Shown piece after piece: positions 45,486 to 54,959 of a DNA stretch of 64,000 nt. The position numbers were made by a program, and so were the translations under genes. Within the stretch, counting starts at the first letter, position 1. Each line of letters begins with the position of its first letter. The stretch is taken from the NCBI GenBank assembly GCA_028485475.2, contig CP144143.1, positions 2,542,001 to 2,606,000 of the forward strand, read 5' to 3'. The notes below the pieces were generated by a model that had not been told where the DNA came from, made no database searches, and saw only the letters and a program-made list of their open reading frames with translations. The stretch is from Chitinophagaceae bacterium C216. Lineage in GTDB: Bacteria; Bacteroidota; Bacteroidia; Chitinophagales; Chitinophagaceae.

Positions 45486-45511
45486 CACCCGTATCACAAT
45501 TTTAGAAAAGC

Positions 45512-46108
45512 ATGTCCTATAAAAAAACAGAACATTACGATACCCCAATCACGGAGCAACTCATCCGTCATTATAAAGAAATACTCACGCTGTTGGGTGA
45601 AGATGCCTCGCGTGAAGGATTACTAAAAACTCCGGAGCGTCAAGCAAAAGCCATGCAGTTCATGACGCAGGGCTACCAGATGGATGCACATGCTATTATC
45701 AACTCCGCCAAATTTCATGAAGATGTTAGCGAAATGATTGTGGTGAAAGATATTGAACTGTATAGCATGTGTGAGCACCATCTACTGCCTTTCTTTGGCA
45801 AAGCACATGTAGCCTATATTCCTAACGGATGGATTACGGGGTTGAGTAAAATTGCTCGCGTAGTAGATGTATTTAGTAGACGGCTACAAGTACAGGAAAG
45901 ATTAACGGTACAGATTATGAATGCCATTAAAGAAACCCTCAACCCTCTGGGTGTAGCAGTAGTAATCGAGGCAAAACATCTGTGCATGATGATGCGAGGC
46001 GTGCAAAAACAAAACTCGGTTACTACAACTTCTGCTTTTGATGGAGAATTTCAAAAAAATCCCACCCGAAGCGAGTTTTTAAAATTAATCAGTGCAGATT
46101 TGCATTAA
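45512..46108 (+). CDS. folE: GTP cyclohydrolase I FolE
   Basis: 198 residues; converts GTP to 7,8-dihydroneopterin triphosphate. Zinc ligands are in [14 protein letters not shown] near residue 89 and the third Cys in [12 protein letters not shown] near 160; [20 protein letters not shown] near 110 and VTTTSAF are conserved. Type IA, full length. Directly after two PTPS-family genes, it supplies their substrate. Probable operon 44602-46108. Confidence 0.96.
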   Translation: MSYKKTEHYDTPITEQLIRHYKEILTLLGEDASREGLLKTPERQAKAMQFMTQGYQMDAHAIINSAKFHEDVSEMIVVKDIELYSMCEHHLLPFFGKAHVAYIPNGWITGLSKIARVVDVFSRRLQVQERLTVQIMNAIKETLNPLGVAVVIEAKHLCMMMRGVQKQNSVTTTSAFDGEFQKNPTRSEFLKLISADLH

Positions 46109-46193
46109 CAATAAAGCTAAAGGGTAGCCGCATTTTGCTGAAACTTTAGCCCGGTTTATAAATAACTATATTTAGAAAAAAAGTCATAACAAG

Positions 46194-47084
46194 ATGAAGC
46201 ATGCTTTCGTTTTCCCCGGACAAGGTTCTCAGTTTACCGGAATGGGAAAAGATCTTTACGAACAAAGTGTATTTGCCAAAAAGCTGTTTGAACAAGCCAA
46301 TGAGGTGCTGGGATTCAGAATCTCCGACATTATGTTCAATGGCTCAGATGAGGAATTAAAACAAACCAACGTTACCCAGCCTGCAGTATTTCTGCACTCT
46401 ATCGTGGCTTATAAATCCATCCAAGAAGCCAAACCCGATATGGTGGCCGGGCATTCATTAGGAGAATTTTCAGCACTGGTGGCCAATGGCACCATTAGCT
46501 TTGAAGACGGTCTGAAACTAGTAGCTGTGCGTGCCAGCGCTATGCAAAAAGCATGTGAAATTACACCTTCTACCATGGCAGCCATTATCAACCTGCCCGA
46601 TGAAAAAGTTGAAGCAATTTGCGCCGAAGTACAAAAAGAAACCGGCGAAGTAGTGGTTCCGGCCAACTACAATTGTCCGGGGCAGCTGGTAATAAGTGGC
46701 AGCATCAAGGGCATCGAAGTGGCCTGCGAAAAAATGAAAGCTGCAGGAGCAAAACGCGCGCTGGTACTACCTGTTGGCGGCGCTTTCCACTCTCCTTTAA
46801 TGGAACCTGCAAGGAAAGAACTTCAAGAAGCCATTGAAAAAACCGATTTCCATACACCTATCTGCCCCATCTATCAAAATGTTACTGCAAAAGCTGTATA
46901 TGATAAAGATGAAATCAAGCAAAACCTCATTGCGCAGCTTACTGGAGCAGTACGTTGGACACAAACCATCCTATCGATGGTAGAAAATGGAGCTTCCAAA
47001 TTCACCGAATGTGGTCCCGGAAAAGTTTTACAAGGACTCATTCAGAAAATTGATAAGAATGTAACTGTGGAAGGTGTTAGCTAA
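46194..47084 (+). CDS. fabD: Malonyl-CoA:ACP transacylase FabD
   Basis: 296 residues; loads malonyl groups onto acyl carrier protein for fatty acid synthesis. VFPGQGSQFTGMG at residues 5-17, the nucleophile Ser in AGHSLGEFSALV near 88 and the catalytic His in GGAFHSPLM near 198 are all present. Single gene in this window, without other fab genes. Its stop codon lies inside an 11-bp perfect inverted repeat at 47076-47102. Confidence 0.95.
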   Translation: MKHAFVFPGQGSQFTGMGKDLYEQSVFAKKLFEQANEVLGFRISDIMFNGSDEELKQTNVTQPAVFLHSIVAYKSIQEAKPDMVAGHSLGEFSALVANGTISFEDGLKLVAVRASAMQKACEITPSTMAAIINLPDEKVEAICAEVQKETGEVVVPANYNCPGQLVISGSIKGIEVACEKMKAAGAKRALVLPVGGAFHSPLMEPARKELQEAIEKTDFHTPICPIYQNVTAKAVYDKDEIKQNLIAQLTGAVRWTQTILSMVENGASKFTECGPGKVLQGLIQKIDKNVTVEGVS

Positions 47085-47102
47085 AATGATTTTTTAGCTA
47101 AC
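47076..47102 (+). terminator. Hairpin overlapping the fabD stop codon
   Basis: GTTAGCTAAAA/TTTTAGCTAAC, a perfect 11-bp stem with a 5-nt loop. It begins in the last codons of fabD and ends 8 bp before the next ATG. There is no T-run after it, so it may be a weak terminator or an mRNA processing/attenuation element. Confidence 0.45.
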
Positions 47103-47110
47103 TTAGGAAA

Positions 47111-48394
47111 ATGAGAAAAATACTCCTTAGCCTGTGCCATTTTATTGCACTTCCGCTTTTTGCACAAAACATCGAACAACTGATTGCACAAAAAGCAGAA
47201 GCTATACAACCCAAGCTCGTAGAATGGCGCAGGCAAATTCATCAAAATCCGGAACTCAGCAATCGCGAGTTTAAAACCCAACAATACATCTTAGCCCATC
47301 TTAAAAAGCTGGGCATTGAAACCCAAACGATGGCCAAAACCGGCGTCGTGGGTATCCTGCGAGGAGGCAAACCGGGTCCTGTAATAGCCCTTCGCGCCGA
47401 CATGGATGCACTTCCCGTAGAAGAACGTAATGACCTGCCCTTCAAATCCACTGTAAAAGCCGAATATTTGGGAGAGCAAGTACCTGTAATGCATGCGTGC
47501 GGACATGATGCGCATGTGGCTATTCTCATGGGCACTGCGGAAGTGTTGGCTTCGATGAAAAAAGACATTCCCGGAACAGTAAAGTTCATTTTCCAGCCTG
47601 CAGAAGAAGGCGCTCCCCCCGGTGAGGAAGGCGGCGCCAGTCTTATGGTAAAGGAAGGTGTGATGGATCATCCGAAAGTGGATGCCATATTCGGTTTGCA
47701 TATTGAAAGCTGGATTGAAGAAGGCAAAGTATATTACAAACCCGGGCCTTTCATGGCTGCCAGCGACCGATTTACTATTAAGATAAAAGGGAAACCCTCA
47801 CATGGTTCTCAACCTTGGAAAAGTATAGACCCTATCACCACAGGAGCTCAAATCATCAATGCCATTCAGCAAATTGTAAGCCGACAGGAAGATCTCACCA
47901 AAGCTCCAGTGGTAGTTACAGTAGGTAAGATACAAGCTGGAGTTCGCCATAATATTATTCCGGGAGAATTGGAGATGGTAGGTACCATTCGCACTTTTGA
48001 TACCACCATGCAAAATGATGTACATAGACGTCTCCAACATATCGCCACTCATATTGCAGAAGCCAATAATGCTACAGCAGAAGTGGTCATATACAAAAAC
48101 AATCCTGTTACTTTCAATGATATTGAACTGACCCATAAAATCGTTCCACTACTACAGAAAACAATCGGAGCAGAAAACGTGCAGGAAACACGATGGGTAA
48201 CCGGAGCAGAGGATTTCGCCCATTACGGAAGCAAAGCTCCTGCCGTATTTCTTTACTACGGCGGAATGCCTAAGGGTAATGACCCTACCAAAGCCCCGCC
48301 TCACCACACTCCTGAATTTATGATTTCAGATGCTATGCTCTATAATGGAGTAAAGGTTTTTTGTAATATAATTTTTCATTTCACTAAATTGTAA
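47111..48394 (+). CDS. Secreted M20 family metallopeptidase/amidohydrolase
   Basis: 427 residues, signal peptide (MRKILLSLCHFIALPLFAQ). M20D features: RQIHQNPELSNREF near residue 40, ALRADMDALPVEE near 95, the metal motif MHACGHDAHVAI near 125, a catalytic Glu in FQPAEEGAPPGEEGG near 160, and GLHIE near 195; a dimerisation domain sits between about 205 and 320. Relatives hydrolyse N-acyl amino acids or peptides (hippurate hydrolase, IAA-amino acid hydrolase). The signal peptide places it in the periplasm or outside, probably as a scavenger. It lies 26 bp after fabD and 45 bp before an S9 peptidase. Confidence 0.92.
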   Translation: MRKILLSLCHFIALPLFAQNIEQLIAQKAEAIQPKLVEWRRQIHQNPELSNREFKTQQYILAHLKKLGIETQTMAKTGVVGILRGGKPGPVIALRADMDALPVEERNDLPFKSTVKAEYLGEQVPVMHACGHDAHVAILMGTAEVLASMKKDIPGTVKFIFQPAEEGAPPGEEGGASLMVKEGVMDHPKVDAIFGLHIESWIEEGKVYYKPGPFMAASDRFTIKIKGKPSHGSQPWKSIDPITTGAQIINAIQQIVSRQEDLTKAPVVVTVGKIQAGVRHNIIPGELEMVGTIRTFDTTMQNDVHRRLQHIATHIAEANNATAEVVIYKNNPVTFNDIELTHKIVPLLQKTIGAENVQETRWVTGAEDFAHYGSKAPAVFLYYGGMPKGNDPTKAPPHHTPEFMISDAMLYNGVKVFCNIIFHFTKL

Positions 48395-48439
48395 CATACA
48401 CTGCATTCGATATCAATTCCCATTTACTATATCTACACC

Positions 48440-51316
48440 ATGAAAAAACTAACGCTAATTCTTTTGCAATGCGCTTGTTGTCTTTTGATTAATGCACAGA
48501 AAAAAGTATTAGACCATAGTGTTTATGACAGCTGGCAATCGATAAGCAATATCCTATTAAGCAAAGACGGGAAATGGATTGTATACAACATCAAAGTACA
48601 AGAAGGCGATGATGAACTGATTATACAATCTACTGATAACAATTATAAAAAAGTAATTCCGCGCGGTTATGACGCCTCTATTACGGGCGATGATCAATGG
48701 CTCATCTTCAAAATCAAGCCGCTTTACAGCGAAATCAGACAGGCAAAGATCAAAAAAAAGCAAGTCGCCGATATGCCCAAAGACAGCTTAGGTATTGCTA
48801 TGCTGGGAGGAACTCAAATTCTCAAATACCCCAACCTAGTATCGTATAAAACGCCTAGAGAAAAAAACGAGTGGGTGGCAGGTCTATTTCGAGATACTAC
48901 AATCGCTACTGCTCAAAGGCGTTACAAAGCTGATCCAGCGAAGGATAGTCTGCGACAGATTATCGATTCACTACAGTATCTCATTAGCACTTTAAAACCA
49001 CAACAAGAAAAAGATAAGCATCCTGATCCCGGAAAAAATAATCATCTACTGCTGATGAATCCCTCCACCGGTTATCAGCACACATTTGCTCATGTAAACG
49101 AATATGTATTCAATAAAAAAGGAACACACCTGTTGATTGAACAAACTTTAAATCTTAACGATACCATCAATTCCACCTGCATTATACGCTTTCATCTTAC
49201 AACACATAAGACAGATACCATCATGCGAGGCGGCAAAGACTTCAAGAATTTAACCCTTTCCGAAGACGGAAATCAAGCCGCCTTTGTATTACAAAGAAAA
49301 GGCAGAGCAAAAGAAGTACAGCCTGATTACGAGCTTTGGTATTACGAACAGGGAATGGATAGTGCTATCAAGCTGATTGATACGTTAACACCGCATTTCC
49401 CTAAAGGATATAGGGTAAGTGAATTTGCACAGCTACGATTTAGCACTTCCGGCGAACGACTACTATTCGGTACAGCACCAGCAAGACCTTCAAAGGATAC
49501 CACAATAAAAGACATTGATAAAGTAAATCTGGATATCTGGCATTACAAAGATGATTATCTACAACCTTACCAATTAAAAAATCAAAAAAGAGACCGCGAA
49601 AAAAGTTACCTCGCCGTATACGACTTTGTTCAAAAAAGAATGTTTCAGATAGGCAGTCTTTCTTTTCCCAATGTATATGAAGGAGCTTTGGCCGATGCAA
49701 AATATTTTGTAGCTATTACCGATACGGGCAGGCGAGTAACATCGCAATGGGCCGGGCGTACTCCAAAGGATATATATTGGATAGATATTGTTACCAACCG
49801 TACAATCCCAGTAGTTACAAATCTCGACGGGCATATTAGCGCTTCATGGATAGCTCCTACCGGTAAATATGTGATATGGTATAATCACAAGACTCAACAC
49901 TATTATTCCTTTGATGGTAGTAAGACTATAAAAATCACATCGGGCATCAAATCACTTTTATGTGATGAGGAAAATGATGTACCCGACTCCCCTGCTCCTT
50001 ATGGCATTGCAGGTTGGGTTGACGAAGACCAATATGTTCTTATCTATGATAGATATGATATCTGGCAAGTAGACCCATCGGGTAAGGTAGCCCCTGTCAA
50101 CCTCACACAAAACGGTAGAAAAAACAAAATCACATATCGATATATCTCGGGCGATTCGGATGAAAAATACATCCATACCTCTCAAATGAATCTGCTGAAA
50201 CTATTTGATAATACCACCAAAAAAAGCGGACTCGTCATCTTACAACACAATAAGCTGAACCACGATATTCTTACTCCTAGCTTATTTCATAATCAGCCCT
50301 ATCATTTTAACACCGTACTAAAGGCTAAGAATGCTCCTGTATTTGCTTATAGTAGAGAAAGCTTTGAACAATCTCCTAATGTGTATGTCTATCTAGCAGA
50401 TAAGGAAGAACAGCTTTCCTTTATCAATCCACAGCAAAAGGAATACAACTGGGGAACAGCCTCCTTGTTCAAATGGAAAACTTTTTCAGGCAAACCGGCC
50501 ACAGGAATTTTATATAAACCGGAAAACTTTGACAGCACTCAAAAATATCCAGTAATATTATATTTCTATGAAAAGCTCTCCTACAATCTTTACAAATACA
50601 ATCCCCCGGCTCCTACGCCCAGCCGCCTAAATATTTCTTTTTTTGTAAGCCGTGGGTACATAGTGATGACTCCTGATATTAGCTATACCATCGGTCATCC
50701 TGCCAAGAGCGCTTATGATTATATCGTAAGCGGCGCTAAAGCACTTACAAAATTCAGTTGGGTTGATAGCAAACATATGGGATTGCAAGGGCAAAGCTGG
50801 GGTGGTATTCAGGTGGCTCAAATTATTACCATGACACCCATGTTTGCTGCTGCATGGGCAGGGGCTCCTGTAGCCAACATGACCAGTGCCTATGGGGGTA
50901 TAAGATGGTCTTCGGGTCTCAACCGCCAGTTTCAATACGAAAAAACACAAAGTCGCATCGGGGCCACTCTCTGGGAAAGACCCGATTTATATATCGAAAA
51001 CTCCCCACTGTTTCATCTACCTAAAGTTTCTACTCCACTAGTAGTTATGGCTAATGATAATGACGGAGCAGTGCCTTGGTATCAGGGCATTGAATTATTT
51101 ACAGGTCTGCGACGTTTAGGGAAACCCGTATGGATGCTCAATTACAACGGAGAAGAACACAATCTCGAAGAACGTAAAAACAGAAAAGATATTCAGATAC
51201 GTCAACAACAATTCTTCGATTGGCTGCTGAAAGGCGAAAAACCTGCCAAATGGTTAGTAGAAGGGGTACCTGCTGTTAACAAAGGGCTAGACTGGGGACT
51301 AGAATTAGTTCCTTGA
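48440..51316 (+). CDS. Secreted S9 family peptidase (prolyl oligopeptidase type)
   Basis: 958 residues with signal peptide (to about residue 19, LLINAQ). A beta-propeller-like region (about 25-680) with repeated strands precedes an alpha/beta-hydrolase domain. The nucleophile Ser is in GLQGQSWGGIQV near 787, Asp in VMANDNDGAVPW near 871 and His in NGEEHNLEER near 906, so the triad is complete. The SWGG form fits Bacteroidota S9 enzymes akin to dipeptidyl/acylaminoacyl peptidases. It follows an M20 enzyme and may share its transcript; together they suggest extracytoplasmic peptide breakdown. Confidence 0.92.
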   Translation: MKKLTLILLQCACCLLINAQKKVLDHSVYDSWQSISNILLSKDGKWIVYNIKVQEGDDELIIQSTDNNYKKVIPRGYDASITGDDQWLIFKIKPLYSEIRQAKIKKKQVADMPKDSLGIAMLGGTQILKYPNLVSYKTPREKNEWVAGLFRDTTIATAQRRYKADPAKDSLRQIIDSLQYLISTLKPQQEKDKHPDPGKNNHLLLMNPSTGYQHTFAHVNEYVFNKKGTHLLIEQTLNLNDTINSTCIIRFHLTTHKTDTIMRGGKDFKNLTLSEDGNQAAFVLQRKGRAKEVQPDYELWYYEQGMDSAIKLIDTLTPHFPKGYRVSEFAQLRFSTSGERLLFGTAPARPSKDTTIKDIDKVNLDIWHYKDDYLQPYQLKNQKRDREKSYLAVYDFVQKRMFQIGSLSFPNVYEGALADAKYFVAITDTGRRVTSQWAGRTPKDIYWIDIVTNRTIPVVTNLDGHISASWIAPTGKYVIWYNHKTQHYYSFDGSKTIKITSGIKSLLCDEENDVPDSPAPYGIAGWVDEDQYVLIYDRYDIWQVDPSGKVAPVNLTQNGRKNKITYRYISGDSDEKYIHTSQMNLLKLFDNTTKKSGLVILQHNKLNHDILTPSLFHNQPYHFNTVLKAKNAPVFAYSRESFEQSPNVYVYLADKEEQLSFINPQQKEYNWGTASLFKWKTFSGKPATGILYKPENFDSTQKYPVILYFYEKLSYNLYKYNPPAPTPSRLNISFFVSRGYIVMTPDISYTIGHPAKSAYDYIVSGAKALTKFSWVDSKHMGLQGQSWGGIQVAQIITMTPMFAAAWAGAPVANMTSAYGGIRWSSGLNRQFQYEKTQSRIGATLWERPDLYIENSPLFHLPKVSTPLVVMANDNDGAVPWYQGIELFTGLRRLGKPVWMLNYNGEEHNLEERKNRKDIQIRQQQFFDWLLKGEKPAKWLVEGVPAVNKGLDWGLELVP

Positions 51317-51421
51317 TCTTTTCTCTCTTTAATGCCTTTAAAGCAATAATACTGCCCTTATTTATTTGTTAGACTGACCTAATATTTATAGTTTCGCACA
51401 TGAAACTATAAATATATTTTG

Positions 51422-53713
51422 ATGAAGCTTTCCAAAAGTTTATTTAATGGCATCCTATTTATGGCCTTAACACAGGCATTACAAGCCCAAACAACTATCC
51501 TAAAAGGGAAAATAACAGCAGATGGCATACCGATGCCCTCGGTCAACATTCATCTTGATAAAACGACGATAGGAACAGTATCAGACAGCAGCGGCTATTA
51601 CAAGCTTGAAAATATTCCGGCAGGGAGATACAAACTCATTGCCACGCATCTGAATTATAGCAGATATGAAAAAGAAATCCATCTGGAAACACAACAACCC
51701 CTCTTTTTAAACATAGAATTGGAGCCTTTGCGCGATACCACCACTTTACAAGATGTAGTGATATCCGGCACTATGAAAGCAGTGAGTCGGTTAGAAAGCC
51801 CCGTAGCAGTAGAAGTATACCATGCTGCTTATTTCAAAAAAAACCCAACACCCAGTATTTTCGATGCCTTACAGCTGGTAAATGGAGTAAGGCCTCAACT
51901 CAATTGTAACATTTGTAATACCGGCGACATTCACATCAATGGGCTTGAGGGGCCCTACACCATGGTATTGATAGACGGCATGCCTATCGTAAGTGCTTTA
52001 GGTACGGTTTATGGACTATCGGGAATTCCTAGTTCATTAGTTGAAAGAATTGAAGTTATTAAAGGTCCGGCCTCTTCCCTCTACGGAAGTGAAGCAGTGG
52101 GAGGACTCATCAATATTATCACAAAGAAGCCCCACAATGCACCTCATATATTTGCCGATGTATTTGCAACATCTTGGGGGGAATACAATACTGATCTAAG
52201 CTTTAAAACCAATGTGGGTTCCAATGCCACCATACTGACTGGAGTCAATTATTTTAACTATCAGAACCGAATAGATAAGAACCAAGACAATTTTACGGAC
52301 GTCACCCTCCAAAACAGAATATCCGTATTTCAAAAATGGAATTTTACACGTAAACAAAGCCGATTGCTAAGTGTAGCAGGCCGATACCTTTATGAAGACC
52401 GCTGGGGCGGCGACATACGATGGAACAAATCCTTCCGCGGAGGAGACGAAATTTATGGGGAAAGCATTTATACCAGCCGCGCAGAGTTGCTGGGCAGTTA
52501 TGAGCTTCCAATAAAGGAAAAACTTTTATTCGCATTCTCATTCATCAGCCATAATCAAGATAGCCGATACGGTACTACCTCCTATATTGCAAATCAAAAG
52601 ATTGCATACGGACAATTAACCTGGGATAAAACACTAAAAAGCCATGATTTGCTGGCGGGGGCTACGCTTCGCTACACTTATTATGATGATAATACACCTG
52701 CAACAAAGCATTACGACGCTACTAACAATCCTGAAAAAATGTGGCTACCGGGTATATTTATACAAGATGAAATTTATATGACTCCTAACCATAAATGGCT
52801 GCTGGGATTGCGCTATGATTATAATAATATACATGGTTCTATTTTCACTCCAAGGCTGGCTTACAAATGGTCTATAAATGACAATAATGCTCTAAGATTT
52901 AATGCAGGCACTGGTTTTCGTGTGGTAAACCTTTTCACTGAAGATCATGCTGCACTAACTGGAGCGAGGGATGTTGTTATTCTCAATCATTTGAAGCCTG
53001 AGAGGTCCTACAATGTCAATCTCAACTATAGTAAAAAAATCTATTTACCTGCAGGAGGTATTATTGGTTTAGATGCCACTGCATTTTATACCTACTTCAC
53101 TAATAAAATTATCCCGGATTATGAAAGCGATGCCAATAAAATTATATACGATAATCTAAGCGGCCATGCAATAAGCAAAGGTGCCAGCTTAAATAGCGAT
53201 ATCACTCTACGCAATGGGTTAAAATTTATAACAGGCCTCACACTTATGTCTAACACGATTACCGAAAACAACATTACTACACGACAAATGCTCACTGAAA
53301 ATTTTACAGGTACATGGGCTATATCCTACCAGCTCAAACCCCTATTCCTTACAATAGATTATACTGGCAATGTTTATAGCCCTATGCGTTTGCCTTTGCT
53401 TAGTGAATTAGACCCTCGCAAACCTGAATCGCCTTGGTGGAGCATTCAAAACATTCAGTTTACTTATAACGGATGGCACCAATGGGAAGTTTATGCAGGA
53501 ATCAAAAATTTCTTGAACTGGACTCCCAATAAGGGAAATCCATTTATCATTGCAAGAACGAATGACCCTTTTGACAAAAATGTAGTTTTTGATGAACAAG
53601 GTAAAGTAGTCCCTACACCTGACAATCCTTATGCCTTAACCTTCGACCCCACTTATGTATATGCCCCTAATCAGGGCTTGCGCGTATTTGTAGGAATTCG
53701 ATTCAAACTATAA
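51422..53713 (+). CDS. TonB-dependent receptor with CxxC in its plug domain
   Basis: 763 residues from ATG 51422 (the preceding in-frame TTG is less likely). Signal peptide to about 24; carboxypeptidase-like domain (KGKITADGIPMPSVNIHL, about 28-110); plug domain (about 115-235) with LQLVNGVRPQLNCNICNTGD, DGMPIVSALGTVYGLSGIP and IEVIKGPASSLYGSEAVGGL; then the barrel ending in LRVFVGIRFKL, a typical C-terminal strand. The two plug cysteines (about 162 and 165) are unusual for outer membrane receptors and may bind metal or form a disulfide. The thioredoxin-like gene 8 bp downstream supports a redox or metal link. Substrate unknown. Confidence 0.92.
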   Translation: MKLSKSLFNGILFMALTQALQAQTTILKGKITADGIPMPSVNIHLDKTTIGTVSDSSGYYKLENIPAGRYKLIATHLNYSRYEKEIHLETQQPLFLNIELEPLRDTTTLQDVVISGTMKAVSRLESPVAVEVYHAAYFKKNPTPSIFDALQLVNGVRPQLNCNICNTGDIHINGLEGPYTMVLIDGMPIVSALGTVYGLSGIPSSLVERIEVIKGPASSLYGSEAVGGLINIITKKPHNAPHIFADVFATSWGEYNTDLSFKTNVGSNATILTGVNYFNYQNRIDKNQDNFTDVTLQNRISVFQKWNFTRKQSRLLSVAGRYLYEDRWGGDIRWNKSFRGGDEIYGESIYTSRAELLGSYELPIKEKLLFAFSFISHNQDSRYGTTSYIANQKIAYGQLTWDKTLKSHDLLAGATLRYTYYDDNTPATKHYDATNNPEKMWLPGIFIQDEIYMTPNHKWLLGLRYDYNNIHGSIFTPRLAYKWSINDNNALRFNAGTGFRVVNLFTEDHAALTGARDVVILNHLKPERSYNVNLNYSKKIYLPAGGIIGLDATAFYTYFTNKIIPDYESDANKIIYDNLSGHAISKGASLNSDITLRNGLKFITGLTLMSNTITENNITTRQMLTENFTGTWAISYQLKPLFLTIDYTGNVYSPMRLPLLSELDPRKPESPWWSIQNIQFTYNGWHQWEVYAGIKNFLNWTPNKGNPFIIARTNDPFDKNVVFDEQGKVVPTPDNPYALTFDPTYVYAPNQGLRVFVGIRFKL

Positions 53714-53721
53714 AAGAAAAT

Positions 53722-54198
53722 ATGAACAGGCTGCTTCCATTCATTGTAATAATAGCCCTCTTGATGCCGATAGTATTAAAGGCACAATTAAAATCCTATA
53801 CATTTGAAGACATAGACAGCCTCCAAAAAACAGAACCAAAACCTATTTTAATATTCATTTATACCGACTGGTGCAATCATTGTAAACACTTGCAATATAC
53901 AAGCTTAAAAAATAAAGCCGTTTCAGAAATACTGCATCAGTATTTTTATTTCCTCCCATTCAATGCTGAAGAAAAAAGAGATATCGCATTTGCGGGCACT
54001 AAATTTTCGTTTCAACCAACAGGCATTCAAACAGGCATTCATGAGCTCGCAATCAAACTGGGTGTTATTAACGGAGTACTATCCTTTCCCACCCTTGTAT
54101 TGTTAGATAAAGCGTACAAACCTGTATGGCGCTATAGCGGTTATCTAAATGCGAAGGAATTAAAAACTGTCTTAAACCAATTCTCAGCAAAGCAATAA
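53722..54198 (+). CDS. Exported thioredoxin-like protein
   Basis: 158 residues, signal peptide (FIVIIALLMPIVLKAQ). The thioredoxin fold is marked by ILIFIYTDWCNHCKHLQYTS near residue 50, active site CNHC, and the cis-Pro region LSFPTLVLLD near 122. The active site CNHC is close to those of DsbD-gamma/DUF255-type and TlpA-like periplasmic reductases. It lies 8 bp after the TonB receptor with CxxC, so co-expression is certain. Probably reduces disulfides in the envelope or handles a metal. Confidence 0.88.
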   Translation: MNRLLPFIVIIALLMPIVLKAQLKSYTFEDIDSLQKTEPKPILIFIYTDWCNHCKHLQYTSLKNKAVSEILHQYFYFLPFNAEEKRDIAFAGTKFSFQPTGIQTGIHELAIKLGVINGVLSFPTLVLLDKAYKPVWRYSGYLNAKELKTVLNQFSAKQ

Positions 54199-54223
54199 AT
54201 AAGCACACCATGATATAACAAAA

Positions 54224-54253
54224 ATGAGGCATGAATATAAATTCATACCTCAT
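54224..54253 (-). terminator. Hairpin between the thioredoxin gene and the next lipoprotein gene
   Basis: ATGAGGCATGAAT/ATTCATACCTCAT, a 13-bp stem with one mismatch and a 4-nt loop; T-rich on the minus side. It lies 26 bp past the stops of both convergent genes and may serve both. Confidence 0.75.
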
Positions 54254-54278
54254 AGGAATATATAACTATCTCTGAGGA

Positions 54279-54863
54279 TTATTTTTTCAGATCCTCTTTA
54301 ATTTCTCTAGCCTTGTCGCCTACTTTCTCGGCTCCCTTCTTAATAGCCTGACCCACATCTTGTGCTTTTTCTTTTGTAGCTTCCGCAGCTTTTTCTACTC
54401 CACTTTTGGTAGCCTCAGCAGCTTTGTGCAAGCCATCTTTAGTGGCTTCTGCGCCTTTTTTAACGGCATCACCGGTGGCTTCAGCAGCATTGCTTACACC
54501 TTGTTTGGTAGCATCCCAAGCATTTTCAACAGCGGCACCTGCTTTATCAAAGAAAGCACCGGCTTTAGAAACGCGATGTCCTTCTTCCAATACTATACGA
54601 TCTCCCTCAGCATTTACCACTTCGCCATTAGGTTTTACCACCCATCCATTGTCCAAGGTGATATCTTTCTCCACAACTACCCATTCACCATTGGTATAAA
54701 CAACAATTTTTCCATCTCTGTTAGAAATATCTCCTTCACTGAAAGTTACGGGAGTTTCTTCCACAATGACAACAGTATCGTTAGATTCAGTTGTATTGTT
54801 TGCGGAATCATTACAGGCTGTAATCATACCCGCAACAAATAATAATGCTAGAACTTGTTTCAT
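54279..54863 (-). CDS. Lipoprotein with DUF6799-like domain and LEA-like helical repeats
   Basis: 194 residues. Lipobox GMITAC at about residue 17. Residues 38-105 have the pattern RDGKIVVYTNGEWVVVEKD, LDNGWVVKPNGEV, ILEEGHRV, similar to the short beta-hairpin repeats of DUF6799 proteins. The second half (about 110-194) is an amphipathic helix made of 11-residue-like repeats: KKGAEATKDGLHKAAEATKS, GVEKAAEATKEKAQDVGQ, KKGAEKVGDKAREIKEDLKK. Such repeats resemble LEA group 3 or YtxH proteins tied to desiccation and envelope stress. Function is an inference. A single gene with its own hairpin terminator. Confidence 0.8.
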   Translation of the reverse strand: MKQVLALLFVAGMITACNDSANNTTESNDTVVIVEETPVTFSEGDISNRDGKIVVYTNGEWVVVEKDITLDNGWVVKPNGEVVNAEGDRIVLEEGHRVSKAGAFFDKAGAAVENAWDATKQGVSNAAEATGDAVKKGAEATKDGLHKAAEATKSGVEKAAEATKEKAQDVGQAIKKGAEKVGDKAREIKEDLKK

Positions 54864-54914
54864 GTTTTTAAGGTTTAGTTATTTAATAATTTTTATAATA
54901 TAAATTTAAAAAAT

Positions 54915-54935
54915 AAGAGCGGTAAACCCGCTCTT
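54915..54935 (-). terminator. Terminator of the glycine-zipper lipoprotein gene
   Basis: Stem AAGAGCGG/CCGCTCTT, 5-nt loop, followed on the minus strand by ATTTTTTAAA, 25 bp past the stop. Confidence 0.82.
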
Positions 54936-54959
54936 TACTTATCGGAAATGTTGTTTATT

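Noticed and set aside
46116-46150. GCTAAAG/CTTTAGC inverted repeat between folE and fabD
   Set aside because: The 7-bp stem has a 21-nt loop and no T-run, so it is not distinguishable from chance.
54360-54842. 160-residue plus-strand open frame rich in Phe, Ser and Ile
   Set aside because: It is the shadow of the repeat-rich lipoprotein gene on the minus strand; its composition simply mirrors Lys/Ala/Glu codons.
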